A stretch of DNA of 64,000 nucleotides from Acinetobacter sp. ANC 3813. GTDB taxonomy: Bacteria; Pseudomonadota; Gammaproteobacteria; Pseudomonadales; Moraxellaceae. A program made the position numbers and the translations under genes. Shown piece after piece: positions 10,627 to 20,236 of this stretch (position 1 is its first letter; each line of letters opens with the position of its first letter). Where the stretch lies: assembly GCF_002135435.1 (NCBI RefSeq), contig NZ_NEGK01000009.1, positions 62,001 to 126,000 on the forward strand, written 5' to 3'. The notes beneath the pieces are model-generated. The model was not told the origin of the DNA and ran no database searches. It saw only the letters and a program-made list of their open reading frames with translations.

Positions 10627-11265
10627 TTACCTCATCAAACCCACATCTTTAAACAATTGCGCATACGCTTCGGCCTTTTTCTCCAGTGCCAGTGGATACG
10701 CCCGCGATGAAGATGGCATCCGATATAAAGTCAAATCTCTACCTGTAAGTGAGGTTTGTACACTCTGCCCAATTTGCGGCTTTTCGGTGTTTTCTGGCAT
10801 AGATAACATTAAGGTATCGGTCGCTTTATCCCCTGTAGTCATAATACTGCGGCAATCTGGCATCTGCGAGAGCAGCTTTCCAATATCGGTTGGCTGATGG
10901 ATCTGTAAATGTTTATCTGAGGCATTGCCTTTCAGCCGTATCACTTGATAAGCCGTATCAAAAATACCTATGCCTTTTTCATTTAAAAAATCTCGAATCA
11001 GCTGTTCTTTAAAGGTTTTTGTCTCAACATTTAAAAAGTAATTTTTATCCTGAAAAAAGCAGACACCGAATATTTTCCACATGTCGTTTTGAAAGTTTGG
11101 ATAGTAAAAATCCATTTTCCAGCGCGTTTTGGGCGGCGGAAAACTGCCAAGCATCAGCAATTTGCCATTTTGTGGCAAAAATGGCGGCAAAGGATGCGTT
11201 TCAATGGCACCTAAACTGCCATCACTACCCTGCAAATCATCAGAAGGCTTAAGACTAACTTTCAT
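10627..11265 (-). CDS. Uracil-DNA glycosylase superfamily protein
   Basis: 212 residues with a UDG-fold start LLMLGSFPPPKTRWKMDFYY and NDMWKIFG, a middle GIGIFDTAYQVIRLKGNASD and the late motif YRMPSSSRAYP. That pattern belongs to the hypoxanthine/mismatch-specific branch of the UDG superfamily, whose members excise deaminated bases. Substrate not determinable here. It sits 28 bp after the SGNH hydrolase gene and may be co-transcribed with it. Confidence 0.7.
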   Translation of the reverse strand: MKVSLKPSDDLQGSDGSLGAIETHPLPPFLPQNGKLLMLGSFPPPKTRWKMDFYYPNFQNDMWKIFGVCFFQDKNYFLNVETKTFKEQLIRDFLNEKGIGIFDTAYQVIRLKGNASDKHLQIHQPTDIGKLLSQMPDCRSIMTTGDKATDTLMLSMPENTEKPQIGQSVQTSLTGRDLTLYRMPSSSRAYPLALEKKAEAYAQLFKDVGLMR

Positions 11266-11293
11266 TCTTTTAAATTTGCGCTGTTCAAAATAA

Positions 11294-12004
11294 TCAAAAT
11301 TGCTGACGAATCATATCTGCAGCTGTTTTGCCCCAAATTTGATAGATCTCTTTGCTTGGATGAAAGCCATCTGAAGCCATTTCTAAATTCAGTGACTGGT
11401 ACTTTTGCAAATCATATTCGATCCACTGCATATGATCTTGCGCGTTTACAAACTCAGCCAATTCTGTATTCATCTGCTTCGCATATTGCCCAAACAGCCA
11501 ACTTAAAGGATTCGGCAACGCAGGAAACATATGCATAGGCGGCACGCCTGCGGCAACGACCAACTCAGGACTGAATTTTTGCCGAATTAACTGATATAAA
11601 TCCTGCTGCTTTTTAATCCATTGCTTTGATGACATCAGTTTAGTGACATCATTGACACCTACAGAGGTCAGCACTACATCGTAATGCCGATTTGTTAATG
11701 TGTGAATATTCTTAATAATTTGGCCTGTACCATCGCCTGATTTTGCATGCAGTTTCCAATCAACTGCATAATCCATTTTCAATGCATCAATAACAGAACC
11801 GAGCAAAGCATCCTGCTGAGTCTCTACACCTACTCCAGCCGCGGCAGAGTCACCAAGAATAAGAACGGATAATGGTTTCCCCATACCCGTTTGACCTTCA
11901 CGCAGACCATCTGGTTCTGGCAAGCGCGGCGTATTCTTTTTAACACGCTTACCTTGAACGATAAGCGCTGGGATAAGAGCGATGGTTGCAGCTTTTAAAA
12001 ACAT
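11294..12004 (-). CDS. SGNH/GDSL-type hydrolase (lipase/esterase)
   Basis: 236 residues. Block I is LILGDSAAAGVGV (GDS nucleophile serine), block III GVNDVT, and block V SDGFHPS with the DxxH pair, so the full catalytic set is present. An N-terminal hydrophobic stretch (MFLKAATIALIPALIVQG) suggests export or membrane anchoring. The closest well-known type is the arylesterase/TesA-like group. Confidence 0.8.
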   Translation of the reverse strand: MFLKAATIALIPALIVQGKRVKKNTPRLPEPDGLREGQTGMGKPLSVLILGDSAAAGVGVETQQDALLGSVIDALKMDYAVDWKLHAKSGDGTGQIIKNIHTLTNRHYDVVLTSVGVNDVTKLMSSKQWIKKQQDLYQLIRQKFSPELVVAAGVPPMHMFPALPNPLSWLFGQYAKQMNTELAEFVNAQDHMQWIEYDLQKYQSLNLEMASDGFHPSKEIYQIWGKTAADMIRQQF

Positions 12005-12147
12005 AATGTAGGCGAATAAAATGAATGCTTAAATTCTATAAGATTCACACTGCGAATGCATTAGCTGCTGCGCCATATATTTATTTTTGCACACATAATT
12101 TACGAATAACGCATTACTGATGTTATTTTCAAGTAGATCACAATATT

Positions 12148-12166
12148 AATAATGATTATCATTTAT
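12148..12166. promoter_or_regulatory. Fur-box-like operator upstream of the esterase gene
   Basis: AATAATGATTATCATTTAT matches the 19-bp Fur consensus GATAATGATAATCATTATC at 14 positions, with 12 of 13 in the core. It lies 29 bp before the start of the siderophore-esterase-like gene, which predicts iron repression. Confidence 0.65.
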
Positions 12167-12194
12167 AAAACTGAATTACGTTACTTATCCTATA

Positions 12195-13655
12195 ATGTTT
12201 AAAATTTTTACATCAACTTTTGCAATTTCAAGCGCTGTACTTTTCAGCCCTTTCCTGCTGGCCAATACACAAAACCTGCCTATTGCATCTGAGCAAAATA
12301 CAAGAGTTCAAAATAATGGTGTCTTGGAATATGCAAAAGCTTGCGAAGAAGTTGCGCCGCAAAGTCCAAAATTGATTGAACTGCAGCAGAAAATTCGTAA
12401 AAATCCCAAACAATCTAAGCAAATACTTCATTCATTTTGGCAAAATATCTCGCTGCATGGCGCGCCACTCGTTGAACCTATTGATGCTCAAAACAGCCGT
12501 GTGACCTTTTTGTGGCGTGGTGCCAAACACAATGTCCGTATAATTGGCGGCCCAAGCAATGATCATGAATGGCTGACCCGTATTGCACAAACAGACATCT
12601 GGTTTAAAGAAACCATTGTAAATAATCAATTTATTGGCAGCTACAGCTTTGCCGTAGATGTACCCAATGTAGATGGGTATTTATCGCATTATTGCCCGCA
12701 GCTCAATCCAAAGTTAAAAGAATCCCGCACGCAGCGCCGTACTATTGTTCAAGTACAAAAAATTGAACCTTATAATCCACGCCATTATCTGCCGCTCAAT
12801 GATACATCTGGACTGCGTAATGAAAGTTATATCGCGTTGCACAATGCGCCAAAATTTATTAATCCGCATGATTATGCAGACAGGCCCAATCCTGAAATCA
12901 ACAGCCACAGGATGGACAGCCAGATTTTAGCCAATCAGCGTATGATTCAAATCTATCAATCACCTCAGAAACATCCGCATCAGGAATATATTACCGCCAT
13001 TTTTTTTGACGGTACGCAATATGCAGATTTGCTGAATGTGCCTAAAGCGCTGGATATTTTAGTTGAACAAGGCCAGTTGCCGCCTATTCAAGCCATTTTT
13101 GTGTCTGCACCAAATAATGAACAGCGTTCTAAAGAATTGACACCAAACACTGCATCTACAGAATTTTTTGGCAAAGAACTGCTGCCTTGGATCGATCAGC
13201 ATGCGCCAAATAAACGCAATAAACAGAAAACTGTTTTACTGGGTTCCAGTCTTGGCGGTTTGAGTACAGCTTATCTAGCACTCAAATATCCGAATGAAAT
13301 CAGTCATGCTGTACCGTTATCTGGTTCATTTTGGTGGCAAGCGATTCCTTCAAATTTGCCTAGTGGCATGAGTAAAATCATTCGTGAACAGAATAATCCG
13401 CCAAAACAGCATTGGCATATTTCCGCCAATAGTTTTGAAACGTCTCGTAATAGCAATGACTTAAGTATTTTGGGAACTTCGCCTAGAGTAGCTGAGGATT
13501 TAAAAGCCCAAGGACATGAGGTATTGTATAAGAATTATGTCGGTGGTCATTCTTATGCTGTTTGGCAAGTCAGTCTGCAAGATGCATTGCTGCATTTCTT
13601 TGGAAGCTCTGATTTGGATAGCTTCGAAAATAACCTTAGAAAAATGCAAAAATAG
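12195..13655 (+). CDS. Enterochelin esterase-like (Fes/IroD-type) alpha/beta hydrolase
   Basis: 486 residues with a signal-like N-terminus (FAISSAVLFSPFLLA). An N-terminal Fes-type beta-sandwich region (VTFLWRGAKHNVRIIGG, about residues 100-120) precedes an esterase-D-like alpha/beta-hydrolase domain. The nucleophile elbow is GSSLGGLS (near residue 353) and the histidine is in GGHSYAVWQ. Fes-family enzymes hydrolyse iron-loaded catecholate siderophores to free the iron. A signal peptide would put this one in the periplasm, unlike cytosolic E. coli Fes. The Fur-like box just upstream fits iron control. No siderophore receptor gene is adjacent. Confidence 0.75.
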   Translation: MFKIFTSTFAISSAVLFSPFLLANTQNLPIASEQNTRVQNNGVLEYAKACEEVAPQSPKLIELQQKIRKNPKQSKQILHSFWQNISLHGAPLVEPIDAQNSRVTFLWRGAKHNVRIIGGPSNDHEWLTRIAQTDIWFKETIVNNQFIGSYSFAVDVPNVDGYLSHYCPQLNPKLKESRTQRRTIVQVQKIEPYNPRHYLPLNDTSGLRNESYIALHNAPKFINPHDYADRPNPEINSHRMDSQILANQRMIQIYQSPQKHPHQEYITAIFFDGTQYADLLNVPKALDILVEQGQLPPIQAIFVSAPNNEQRSKELTPNTASTEFFGKELLPWIDQHAPNKRNKQKTVLLGSSLGGLSTAYLALKYPNEISHAVPLSGSFWWQAIPSNLPSGMSKIIREQNNPPKQHWHISANSFETSRNSNDLSILGTSPRVAEDLKAQGHEVLYKNYVGGHSYAVWQVSLQDALLHFFGSSDLDSFENNLRKMQK

Positions 13656-13963
13656 ACTGTTTTTGAGCGCATGCAATCATCTGATGCATACAATGTCATT
13701 ACATAATTCAAGTCAGAAATTTATGTTAAAAGTTTATCAATATTTATTTCTTACCCTGCTTATGTATAGATACTAAATCTGTACGTGAATTGGATTAGAG
13801 CTTTGAAAAAGACAGGTATGGTGTATTTAACGCTTTGCAAAAATAACTGCATCATATCTACCTATTTCAACACTCAAACTGAGTTTATAAATGGTTTGTA
13901 TACAGTGCTATTTAAGCTAGTTTTTGTTTAACTTTTAAATATTAAAGAATAAGGTCCGCCAGT
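13656..13963. other. Intergenic gap, no gene seen
   Basis: AT-rich 308 bp between two same-direction genes. No convincing reading frame with a ribosome site, no strong hairpin and no repeat was found. Confidence 0.5.
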
Positions 13964-14746
13964 ATGAGACTGATAACAACCATGAGCCATGAAAAGCTTA
14001 GCAGGTATAAAATTTATTTAGCCGGCATTCTCATGGCATGCAGCCTGCCTGTTTTTGCTTTAACACCTACAGAGCAAAAACAAGTCGACCATCTAAAGCA
14101 GCTGTTTAAACAAGACAATACACACGCAATTGCGCAGAGTATTCGCTACCCGCTGCAGCGTGAAACGCCAATCCCCGCGATTCATAATGCCAAAGAAATG
14201 GAAAAGCGTTTTGATCAAGTGTTTGATGCACAGCTAAAACAAGACATTAGGCACTCAAAACCAAGCCAATGGAGTGCTATGGGCTGGCGTGGACTCATGC
14301 TAGATGGCGGTAAAGTCTGGTTTGATGGCGAAAAAATTACCGCGGTCAATTACAGCAGTAAAGCCGAACAGCAATACAAACTTGAATTAACTGCCGCACA
14401 AAAACAGCGGCTGCATCCCAGCCTAAAGTCTTTTAAAACACCTGTTTTAGCATTTAAAACTAAAAGCTTTAATGTACGTATTGATGAATTGGACAATGGC
14501 AAATACCGTTATGCCTCATGGAAAGCAGGCCAAAAGCAATCTGCTCAACCTTCACTGGTTTTAAATAATGGCACAGTCGTGTTTGATGGCAGCGGCGGGA
14601 ATCACGCTTATATCTTTAAGAATGGCGCTTATACCTATACTGCAGCACGAAATGTACTCGGAACCAGTAATTCACCTGAGGTCAATTTAATCGTGAAGCG
14701 CGGCGCCAATGCTATTTTGAAGCAAGACGGCAGTCTTTCTCAATGA
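13964..14746 (+). CDS. Hypothetical periplasmic protein, 260 aa
   Basis: Signal peptide (YLAGILMACSLPVFA, cleavage after about residue 32) followed by a basic soluble protein. The segment GWRGLMLDGGKVWFDG near residue 110 is conserved-looking, but I cannot name a family. AAGG lies 9 nt before the ATG; another ATG at 13982 is possible. It stands alone between two gaps. Confidence 0.65.
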   Translation: MRLITTMSHEKLSRYKIYLAGILMACSLPVFALTPTEQKQVDHLKQLFKQDNTHAIAQSIRYPLQRETPIPAIHNAKEMEKRFDQVFDAQLKQDIRHSKPSQWSAMGWRGLMLDGGKVWFDGEKITAVNYSSKAEQQYKLELTAAQKQRLHPSLKSFKTPVLAFKTKSFNVRIDELDNGKYRYASWKAGQKQSAQPSLVLNNGTVVFDGSGGNHAYIFKNGAYTYTAARNVLGTSNSPEVNLIVKRGANAILKQDGSLSQ

Positions 14747-14893
14747 ATGTTATTTAAATATAAACGGTTTAAAAAAATGACAGCTTAAATGAACTTTCCA
14801 TAAATTTTTTTCATTAAAGTTATTTGATTTGAAAATTGACTTATTAGAGACATGGGCATATTTTAAAAATAGATGATATACAATCTATTTTAT

Positions 14894-15421
14894 ATGAATA
14901 CACATTCTGAACTGGATCAATTGCGTTTTGCAGGCTTAGCCTCATTGGTTGCGCGTACATGGCGCAAAACTATCGACAGCCGGCTGGAAAAATATGAGTT
15001 GACGGAGGCCACATGGCTGCCGCTGGTTTACCTATCGCGAGTCAATAAACCCATCCGCCAAAAGGATTTGGCATCTATGCTTTCATTAGACAGCTCCTCT
15101 GTGGTTCGGGTACTTAATCAGTTAGAACAAAATGGTTTAATCGAACGTGTGCCCGAAGAACATGACCGGCGCGCTAAAGCCACCAGCATTACGGCTCAGG
15201 GGCGCGAAATTGTTGAGCATTTAGAGCAAATGTCGCAAAGCTTAGAAGATGAAATCAAATCTCGCTTAGATCCGCATAATTTTCAAATTGCTAGAGAGGT
15301 ATTAGAAAGCTTAGTGCTGATATTGGATGCATTACCAAATCATCAAGCATTAGACCAACAGCTAGATTTTGATCATAGCCATGTATTAAAGAACAAAACC
15401 AATAACAGCACAGAAGATTGA
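14894..15421 (+). CDS. MarR-family regulator of the downstream MFS exporter
   Basis: About 175 residues with a MarR winged helix: IRQKDLASMLSLDSSSVVRVLNQL (recognition region), then GLIERVPEEHDRRAKATSIT (wing with the DxR signature). It overlaps or abuts the MFS gene that follows, so the two form a regulator-transporter operon, typical for a ligand-released repressor of an efflux pump. An in-frame ATG at 14873 is an alternative start; neither has a strong ribosome site. Confidence 0.85.
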   Translation: MNTHSELDQLRFAGLASLVARTWRKTIDSRLEKYELTEATWLPLVYLSRVNKPIRQKDLASMLSLDSSSVVRVLNQLEQNGLIERVPEEHDRRAKATSITAQGREIVEHLEQMSQSLEDEIKSRLDPHNFQIAREVLESLVLILDALPNHQALDQQLDFDHSHVLKNKTNNSTED

Positions 15422-15423
15422 TC

Positions 15424-16581
15424 ATGCATCAAAAAAATACGATTCCGCTGTGGTTTTTGGCTGTTTTAACCCTCAGCGGTACACTGGCCATGCATATTTT
15501 TGTGTCAGTTTTGCCATTGGTCGGGCAAGATTTCCATGCTGATTTGCATGAAGTTCAGCTCACACTCAGTATTTATATTTTAGGTTTAGCCATTGGCCAG
15601 TTATTTTATGGACCTTTAGCCGACAGTTTTGGACGCAGGCCCATCTTAATTTTCGGTATGCTTTTATATTCTTCAGCCAGTATAGGCGCACTCTTTGCGG
15701 CCAATATTGAAATGCTAATCATCATGCGGTTTTTACAAGCCTTAGGCGGATGTACGGGGCTGCTTTTAGGCCGTGCGATTGTCAGAGATACATCAACAGG
15801 TGCAGATACCACCAAACGCCTCTCGCTTATGAATATGATGGTCATGTTTGGGCCAGGATTATCCCCTTTATTAGGCGGTCTGCTGGCCTCCGTTTCTGGC
15901 TGGCGCAGCATTTTTATTGCTTTAAGTCTGCTCGGATTAATTAATTTAATCTTGGTCTATATTTTTATTCAAGATAGTGCATTAAAGCGTGAAACTTCAA
16001 TCAAAATGGTCGCAAGCAATTATAAACAGCTAATCAGCTCTCCTAAATTTATAGGATTGACTGTAGGCGGCGGATTAGCAACAACCTCCATGTACGCTTT
16101 TTTAAGCGTAGCATCCTATATTGTGATCCAGCAGTTTGGCGGAACTTTACATGAAGTCGGCATTTATTTAGCCTTGATTATGGTTGGTGTATGGATTGGA
16201 ACATTTGCAACCAGCCGTTTAGCTGGACGATGGTCTATTGACCGAATGATTACAATCGGCAGCAGCATAAGTTTTGTATTCGCCATTATTTTCCTACTTT
16301 TTTGTGTTTTTAATTTCATTAATGTCTATACAGTTATGATTCCGATTGTATGCTTCTGCATAGGCGCAGGCCTAACCTCACCTGCTGCATTAACCAAAGC
16401 TTTAAATGTAAATCCTAAAATTGCGGGTTCAGCGTCTGGCATTTATGGCTGCTGTCAAATGGTTATTGGCGCATTTTGTGCATCATTGAGCGGTATTGGT
16501 GATAACCCTGCATTAGCAGCTGCATGCGTATTGTTTATCTCATGCATAGTTGCACAGATCTGTTTTAGGGTTGCACGTTAG
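15424..16581 (+). CDS. MFS transporter, Bcr/CflA-type drug exporter
   Basis: About 385 residues with 12 hydrophobic segments. The MFS motif between helices 2 and 3 is GPLADSFGRRPIL, and the proline/glycine-rich helix 5 (MMVMFGPGLSPLLGG) marks the drug:H+ antiporter-1 (12-TM) group. It begins 2 bp after the MarR stop, so expression is probably coupled. A TTG 6 bp upstream in frame is less likely as the start. Confidence 0.83.
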   Translation: MHQKNTIPLWFLAVLTLSGTLAMHIFVSVLPLVGQDFHADLHEVQLTLSIYILGLAIGQLFYGPLADSFGRRPILIFGMLLYSSASIGALFAANIEMLIIMRFLQALGGCTGLLLGRAIVRDTSTGADTTKRLSLMNMMVMFGPGLSPLLGGLLASVSGWRSIFIALSLLGLINLILVYIFIQDSALKRETSIKMVASNYKQLISSPKFIGLTVGGGLATTSMYAFLSVASYIVIQQFGGTLHEVGIYLALIMVGVWIGTFATSRLAGRWSIDRMITIGSSISFVFAIIFLLFCVFNFINVYTVMIPIVCFCIGAGLTSPAALTKALNVNPKIAGSASGIYGCCQMVIGAFCASLSGIGDNPALAAACVLFISCIVAQICFRVAR

Positions 16582-16988
16582 TTTGTGCTTATGCAAACTG
16601 ATAAATGGCATTGAGAATAGGTAACTTACTTTATATATGAAATTTAATGGAAACCAATATTTCCAAATAGTTCAATAGAGATGCTGATTTCTACTTGAGT
16701 GTTAGGGAGTGTGGATAATCGCCATGATGTTCGATTAGCAATGATTTGTTCATTTTTTATTACGGATATATGTTCACAATAGGGAGATAAAAGATTACGT
16801 GCTATTCTTTGCTTTCTAAAAATAGATGAAAATTCCCCGATCCTTATATGAAACTTACGCCACCTTAAAATTATTTGCCTCTTCAATTAGTAAATAACTC
16901 ATCACTGTCTAGTGATGTGGTGTAGGTGTTCGCATGTTGTATATATCACATCGCTAGCCTGTCTAAAATTCTAAAAAAGGGCTATTTC
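16582..16988. other. Gap before the SulP gene, no gene seen
   Basis: About 400 bp, AT-rich. A minus-strand open frame of 80 codons exists at 16644-16886, but it has no ribosome site, no family resemblance and unusual composition. The promoter of the SulP gene presumably lies at the right end. Confidence 0.5.
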
Positions 16989-18443
16989 ATGTTATCTAAT
17001 ATTCGAGAACAATGGTTCTCTAACATCCGTGGTGATGTACTTGCTGGGCTAGTTGTCGGTCTTGCACTTATTCCAGAAGCTATTGCATTTTCTATTATTG
17101 CAGGTGTTGATCCGAAAGTCGGTCTATATGCTTCATTTTGTATTGCCGTAGTCATTTCATTTGTTGGCGCTCGCCCCGCGATGGTTTCAGCTGCCACTGG
17201 TGCAATGGCATTGCTTATGGTCACATTGGTTAAAGATCATGGCCTGCAATACCTGCTTGCCGCAACAATTTTAACTGGCGTCATTCAAATACTTGCTGGT
17301 TATTTTAAATTAGCAAAGCTTATGCGCTTTGTTTCAAAATCAGTCGTAATTGGATTTGTAAATGCTCTAGCCATTTTGATTTTAATGGCACAGCTTCCAG
17401 AACTCACAAATGTCACTTGGCATGTATATGCTCTAGTCACATTAGGTTTAGGTATAATCTACTTATTTCCAATGATTCCTAAAATAGGAAGATTATTACC
17501 TTCCCCTTTAGTCTGCATTGTCGTCGTTACTTTAGCTGTAATGACTCTAGGCATTGATGTTAGAACGGTTGGAGATATGGGATCTTTACCGAATGCGCTT
17601 CCAATATTTCTGATTCCGAATATTCCTTTAAATATTGAAACACTCATCATCATCTTACCTTATTCATTGGCTTTGGCGGCTGTAGGTCTGCTTGAATCAA
17701 TGATGACTGCAACAATTGTCGATGAAATGACTGATACACCAAGCGATAAATTTCAAGAATGCAAAGGCCAAGGTATCGCCAATATTGCTTCTGGTTTTAT
17801 GGGAGGTATGGCTGGTTGTGCCATGATTGGGCAATCTATGATAAATGTTAAGTCAGGTGGTCTCACTCGTCTCTCAACATTTTCCTCAGGCATCTTCCTT
17901 TTAATATTAGTGGTCTTTATTAGTGATTGGCTCAAAATCATTCCAATGGCTGCGCTTGTAGCTGTCATGATTATGGTGTCGATAAGTACTTTTGAATGGA
18001 GTTCATTGAAAACTTTCAAAGTCAATCCTAAGAGCAGCAATATTGTCATGCTATCTACAGTTGTAATTGTTGTCGCAACACATAACCTAGCTTTAGGCGT
18101 TTTAACAGGTGTTCTATTGTCTACATTGTTTCTAGCAAATAAGTTAGAGAATGATGTTCGAGTAGAAACTAGTTTAGAAGGTACATATCGTATTTATGAC
18201 TTCCATGGTCAAATTTTCTTTAGTTCCTCTGAAAAATTTATTCAGTGTTTTGACTTTAAAGAAGATGTTAACGAAGTCATTATAGATTTGACGCATGCAC
18301 ATATTTGGGATGTGACATCAGTCGCTATGCTTGATTCAGTAATTAATAAATTTCAGAAGAACGCCATAAATGTTACTGTACGAGGTTTAAATGAAGCCAG
18401 CACCTATATGATTGATAAATATGGAGTACACTCCAAAATATAA
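16989..18443 (+). CDS. SulP-family inorganic anion transporter with STAS domain
   Basis: About 484 residues: a membrane domain of some 10-12 helices beginning with the SulP signature region ([20 protein letters not shown]), then a cytoplasmic STAS domain (about residues 390-480, with [19 protein letters not shown]). SulP carriers move sulfate, bicarbonate or similar anions. Start chosen at the ATG after AAAAAGGGC; the frame is open 63 bp further up. Substrate not determinable, and no carbonic anhydrase or sulfate genes are adjacent. Confidence 0.85.
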   Translation: MLSNIREQWFSNIRGDVLAGLVVGLALIPEAIAFSIIAGVDPKVGLYASFCIAVVISFVGARPAMVSAATGAMALLMVTLVKDHGLQYLLAATILTGVIQILAGYFKLAKLMRFVSKSVVIGFVNALAILILMAQLPELTNVTWHVYALVTLGLGIIYLFPMIPKIGRLLPSPLVCIVVVTLAVMTLGIDVRTVGDMGSLPNALPIFLIPNIPLNIETLIIILPYSLALAAVGLLESMMTATIVDEMTDTPSDKFQECKGQGIANIASGFMGGMAGCAMIGQSMINVKSGGLTRLSTFSSGIFLLILVVFISDWLKIIPMAALVAVMIMVSISTFEWSSLKTFKVNPKSSNIVMLSTVVIVVATHNLALGVLTGVLLSTLFLANKLENDVRVETSLEGTYRIYDFHGQIFFSSSEKFIQCFDFKEDVNEVIIDLTHAHIWDVTSVAMLDSVINKFQKNAINVTVRGLNEASTYMIDKYGVHSKI

Positions 18444-18492
18444 ATGAAATGTATTCATCTGTAGGTTAAATCTAAAAAAATTTTATTTTATT

Positions 18493-18517
18493 AAGCCCCG
18501 TCTAAGGATCGGGGCTT
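18493..18517. terminator. Hairpin after the SulP gene
   Basis: AAGCCCCG, a 9-nt loop and CGGGGCTT form an 8-bp GC-rich stem 50 bp after the stop. There is no clean T-run on the plus strand, so efficiency is uncertain. Confidence 0.55.
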
Positions 18518-18608
18518 GCAAGTGAATGGTATATAGTAACTTTTAAATTATAAAATCATATTGAGTGATATTCATGTATTTGTTTGATCAGATAATTACC
18601 TTCACAAA

Positions 18609-18648
18609 CTACGAAACCTAGATTTTGGCCTAGTTTTTTATTTCGTAG
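18609..18648. repeat. Long inverted repeat with inner CTAG arms
   Basis: CTACGAAA (18609-18616) and TTTCGTAG (18641-18648) pair, and inner CCTAG and CCTAG/TTTTTT segments add a terminator-like core. It sits between convergent SulP and SDR genes. It may be a plus-strand terminator or a remnant. Confidence 0.45.
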
Positions 18649-18713
18649 ATATGCCCCTTTTGCTTTAATAGTTTAAAAAGTTCATTTCTAGTTATTTGAA
18701 ATCTTCTAAGAAT

Positions 18714-18741
18714 TAAAAAAAGCCCCTGCTGGAGCTTTTTT
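18714..18741 (-). terminator. Terminator of the acyl-CoA/SDR operon
   Basis: Read on the minus strand, AAAAAAGCTCC and GGGGCTTTTTTT form a stem with one mismatch and a T-run, 28 bp after the SDR stop. Confidence 0.7.
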
Positions 18742-18768
18742 ACATCAATATTTAAAAAGACTAAAACA

Positions 18769-19512
18769 TCAGCCTAATTTCATAACCAGCTTTAATGGCA
18801 AAACTTTCATCACTGTACCAAGCGGCATCCAAGGCCATTTTGGTACATAAGCTTTGACTGGCGCTTTTTCAATTTCCGCCGCCAATAAGCGTGAACCTGT
18901 TTTTTCATCCACTTCAAAAGGTAATTTCTTTGCGCCTTCATTAATTTCTGTGCGGATATAGCCAGGGAAAATAGTTGACACTTTAATTGGCGTATTGATC
19001 AGCTCTGCACGAATGCCTTCTGCCAAATGTGCAACACCTGCTTTACTTGCGCCGTATGCTGTTAAATGCTTTGGCATTCCTCGCATTGCGCTCATAGATG
19101 AAATTACAACCAAATGCCCGGCATTTTGTGCACGGAAAATTTCCACAGCAGCTTCACATTGCGCCAGAGCAGAAATAAAGTTGGTCTCTACCGTAGCACG
19201 GTTAATTTCAAAGTTGCCTTTACCAATTCGGCGGCCTTCACCTACACCCGCATTGACAATCACGCGGTCAATAGTGCCAAAGTCTTCTTTAAATGCGCGG
19301 AACACTTCAAATACTTGATCGTAATTGGTGACATCTAAAATTTTAGCAATCACTTTAATGCCATATTGACTTTCCAATTCTTGCTTCAAGCTTTCTAAAC
19401 GCTCTAATCGGCGGGCGCAAATGGCAAGGTTATAGCCTTTTTTGGCGAATTCACGCGCCATACCTGCGCCAATCCCTGAACTTGCGCCAGTAATTAAAAT
19501 AGTTTTAGCCAT
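18769..19512 (-). CDS. SDR-family NAD(P)-dependent oxidoreductase
   Basis: 247 residues. Cofactor motif TGASSGIG at the N-terminus, catalytic Y-x3-K as YGASKAG (near residue 152) preceded by the serine in VVISSMSAM. The full active site is therefore present. Last gene of the minus-strand operon acd-kinase-phosphatase-SDR, 25 bp after the phosphatase gene. Ribosome site AGGAT. In that context it probably oxidises or reduces a hydroxy/keto acyl-CoA intermediate (inference). Confidence 0.85.
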   Translation of the reverse strand: MAKTILITGASSGIGAGMAREFAKKGYNLAICARRLERLESLKQELESQYGIKVIAKILDVTNYDQVFEVFRAFKEDFGTIDRVIVNAGVGEGRRIGKGNFEINRATVETNFISALAQCEAAVEIFRAQNAGHLVVISSMSAMRGMPKHLTAYGASKAGVAHLAEGIRAELINTPIKVSTIFPGYIRTEINEGAKKLPFEVDEKTGSRLLAAEIEKAPVKAYVPKWPWMPLGTVMKVLPLKLVMKLG

Positions 19513-19537
19513 GATCGTATCCTTAATATTTTTTAAA

Positions 19538-20236
19538 TCAAATCCAAGTCAACAAACTTGGATTTGCAGCTTTTATAAAATGATGTTCATTTAAACTCAG
19601 CAGCTGTGGTTCATTTCCGACCAAACGCAATGTGGTTATGCTGGTATTGGCTATCGCCCAATTCAGCGCAAACGTTTTTTCAGGACTGAGGCCTAAAATT
19701 TTACCCACAGCTACCGAGATCACTCCGCCAGAAGTAAAGACCACGGCATAACGAGGTTGTTTTTTCGCCAGCTCATCACACAAATTCTGTAAAGCACTTT
19801 CTACACGGTGTTTGAAATGCGGCCAAGATTCATCATATTCATGGTGATATTCCCCGCCTGTCCAACGGCCAATTGCACCTTCAAAAATTTTGGCAAGATA
19901 CGCGCGTGGATTAGCCTCTTTAGAGACATCTTCTTTTAATAAATGCGGCTCGTTAAAACGCGGTTCATACTGTGCAAAAACTTGCTGATGATTGAACTCA
20001 TTCCAAGCGCTATCCGTAATCAGATTGCTTTCTGGAAAACATTTTTCCAATGCCAAGCTTGCAGTTTGCTGATGACGCTGCATTGAGCCTGCAACAGCGA
20101 ATGGGGCTTCTTTTAAAATTTCATCAAAATACTGACCCAGTACTTTTGCCTGCAATTCACCATTGGGAGAAAGCTTGTCATAGCTTTCAGCGCCAAAAGA
20201 TGCCTGCCCGTGCCGAATCAAATAAATCGTGGTCAT
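19538..20236 (-). CDS. Histidine phosphatase (phosphoglycerate mutase-like) family protein
   Basis: 232 residues. The phosphohistidine motif LIRHGQASFG is at the N-terminus and the second histidine region lies near VVFTSGGVISVAVG. Its start overlaps the stop of the kinase gene by 4 bp (ATGA), which indicates translational coupling. A phosphatase beside a small-molecule kinase and an acyl-CoA dehydrogenase could remove the phosphate that the kinase adds or clear dead-end phosphoesters; this is inference. Confidence 0.82.
   Translation of the reverse strand: MTTIYLIRHGQASFGAESYDKLSPNGELQAKVLGQYFDEILKEAPFAVAGSMQRHQQTASLALEKCFPESNLITDSAWNEFNHQQVFAQYEPRFNEPHLLKEDVSKEANPRAYLAKIFEGAIGRWTGGEYHHEYDESWPHFKHRVESALQNLCDELAKKQPRYAVVFTSGGVISVAVGKILGLSPEKTFALNWAIANTSITTLRLVGNEPQLLSLNEHHFIKAANPSLLTWI

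Noticed and set aside
16644..16886. 80-codon minus-strand reading frame before the SulP gene
   Set aside because: No ribosome site, no family pattern, odd residue mix; treated as non-coding.
18609..18648. Third dif-like site (ATTTCGTAG segment)
   Set aside because: Only a partial XerC-half match and no XerD half at the right distance.
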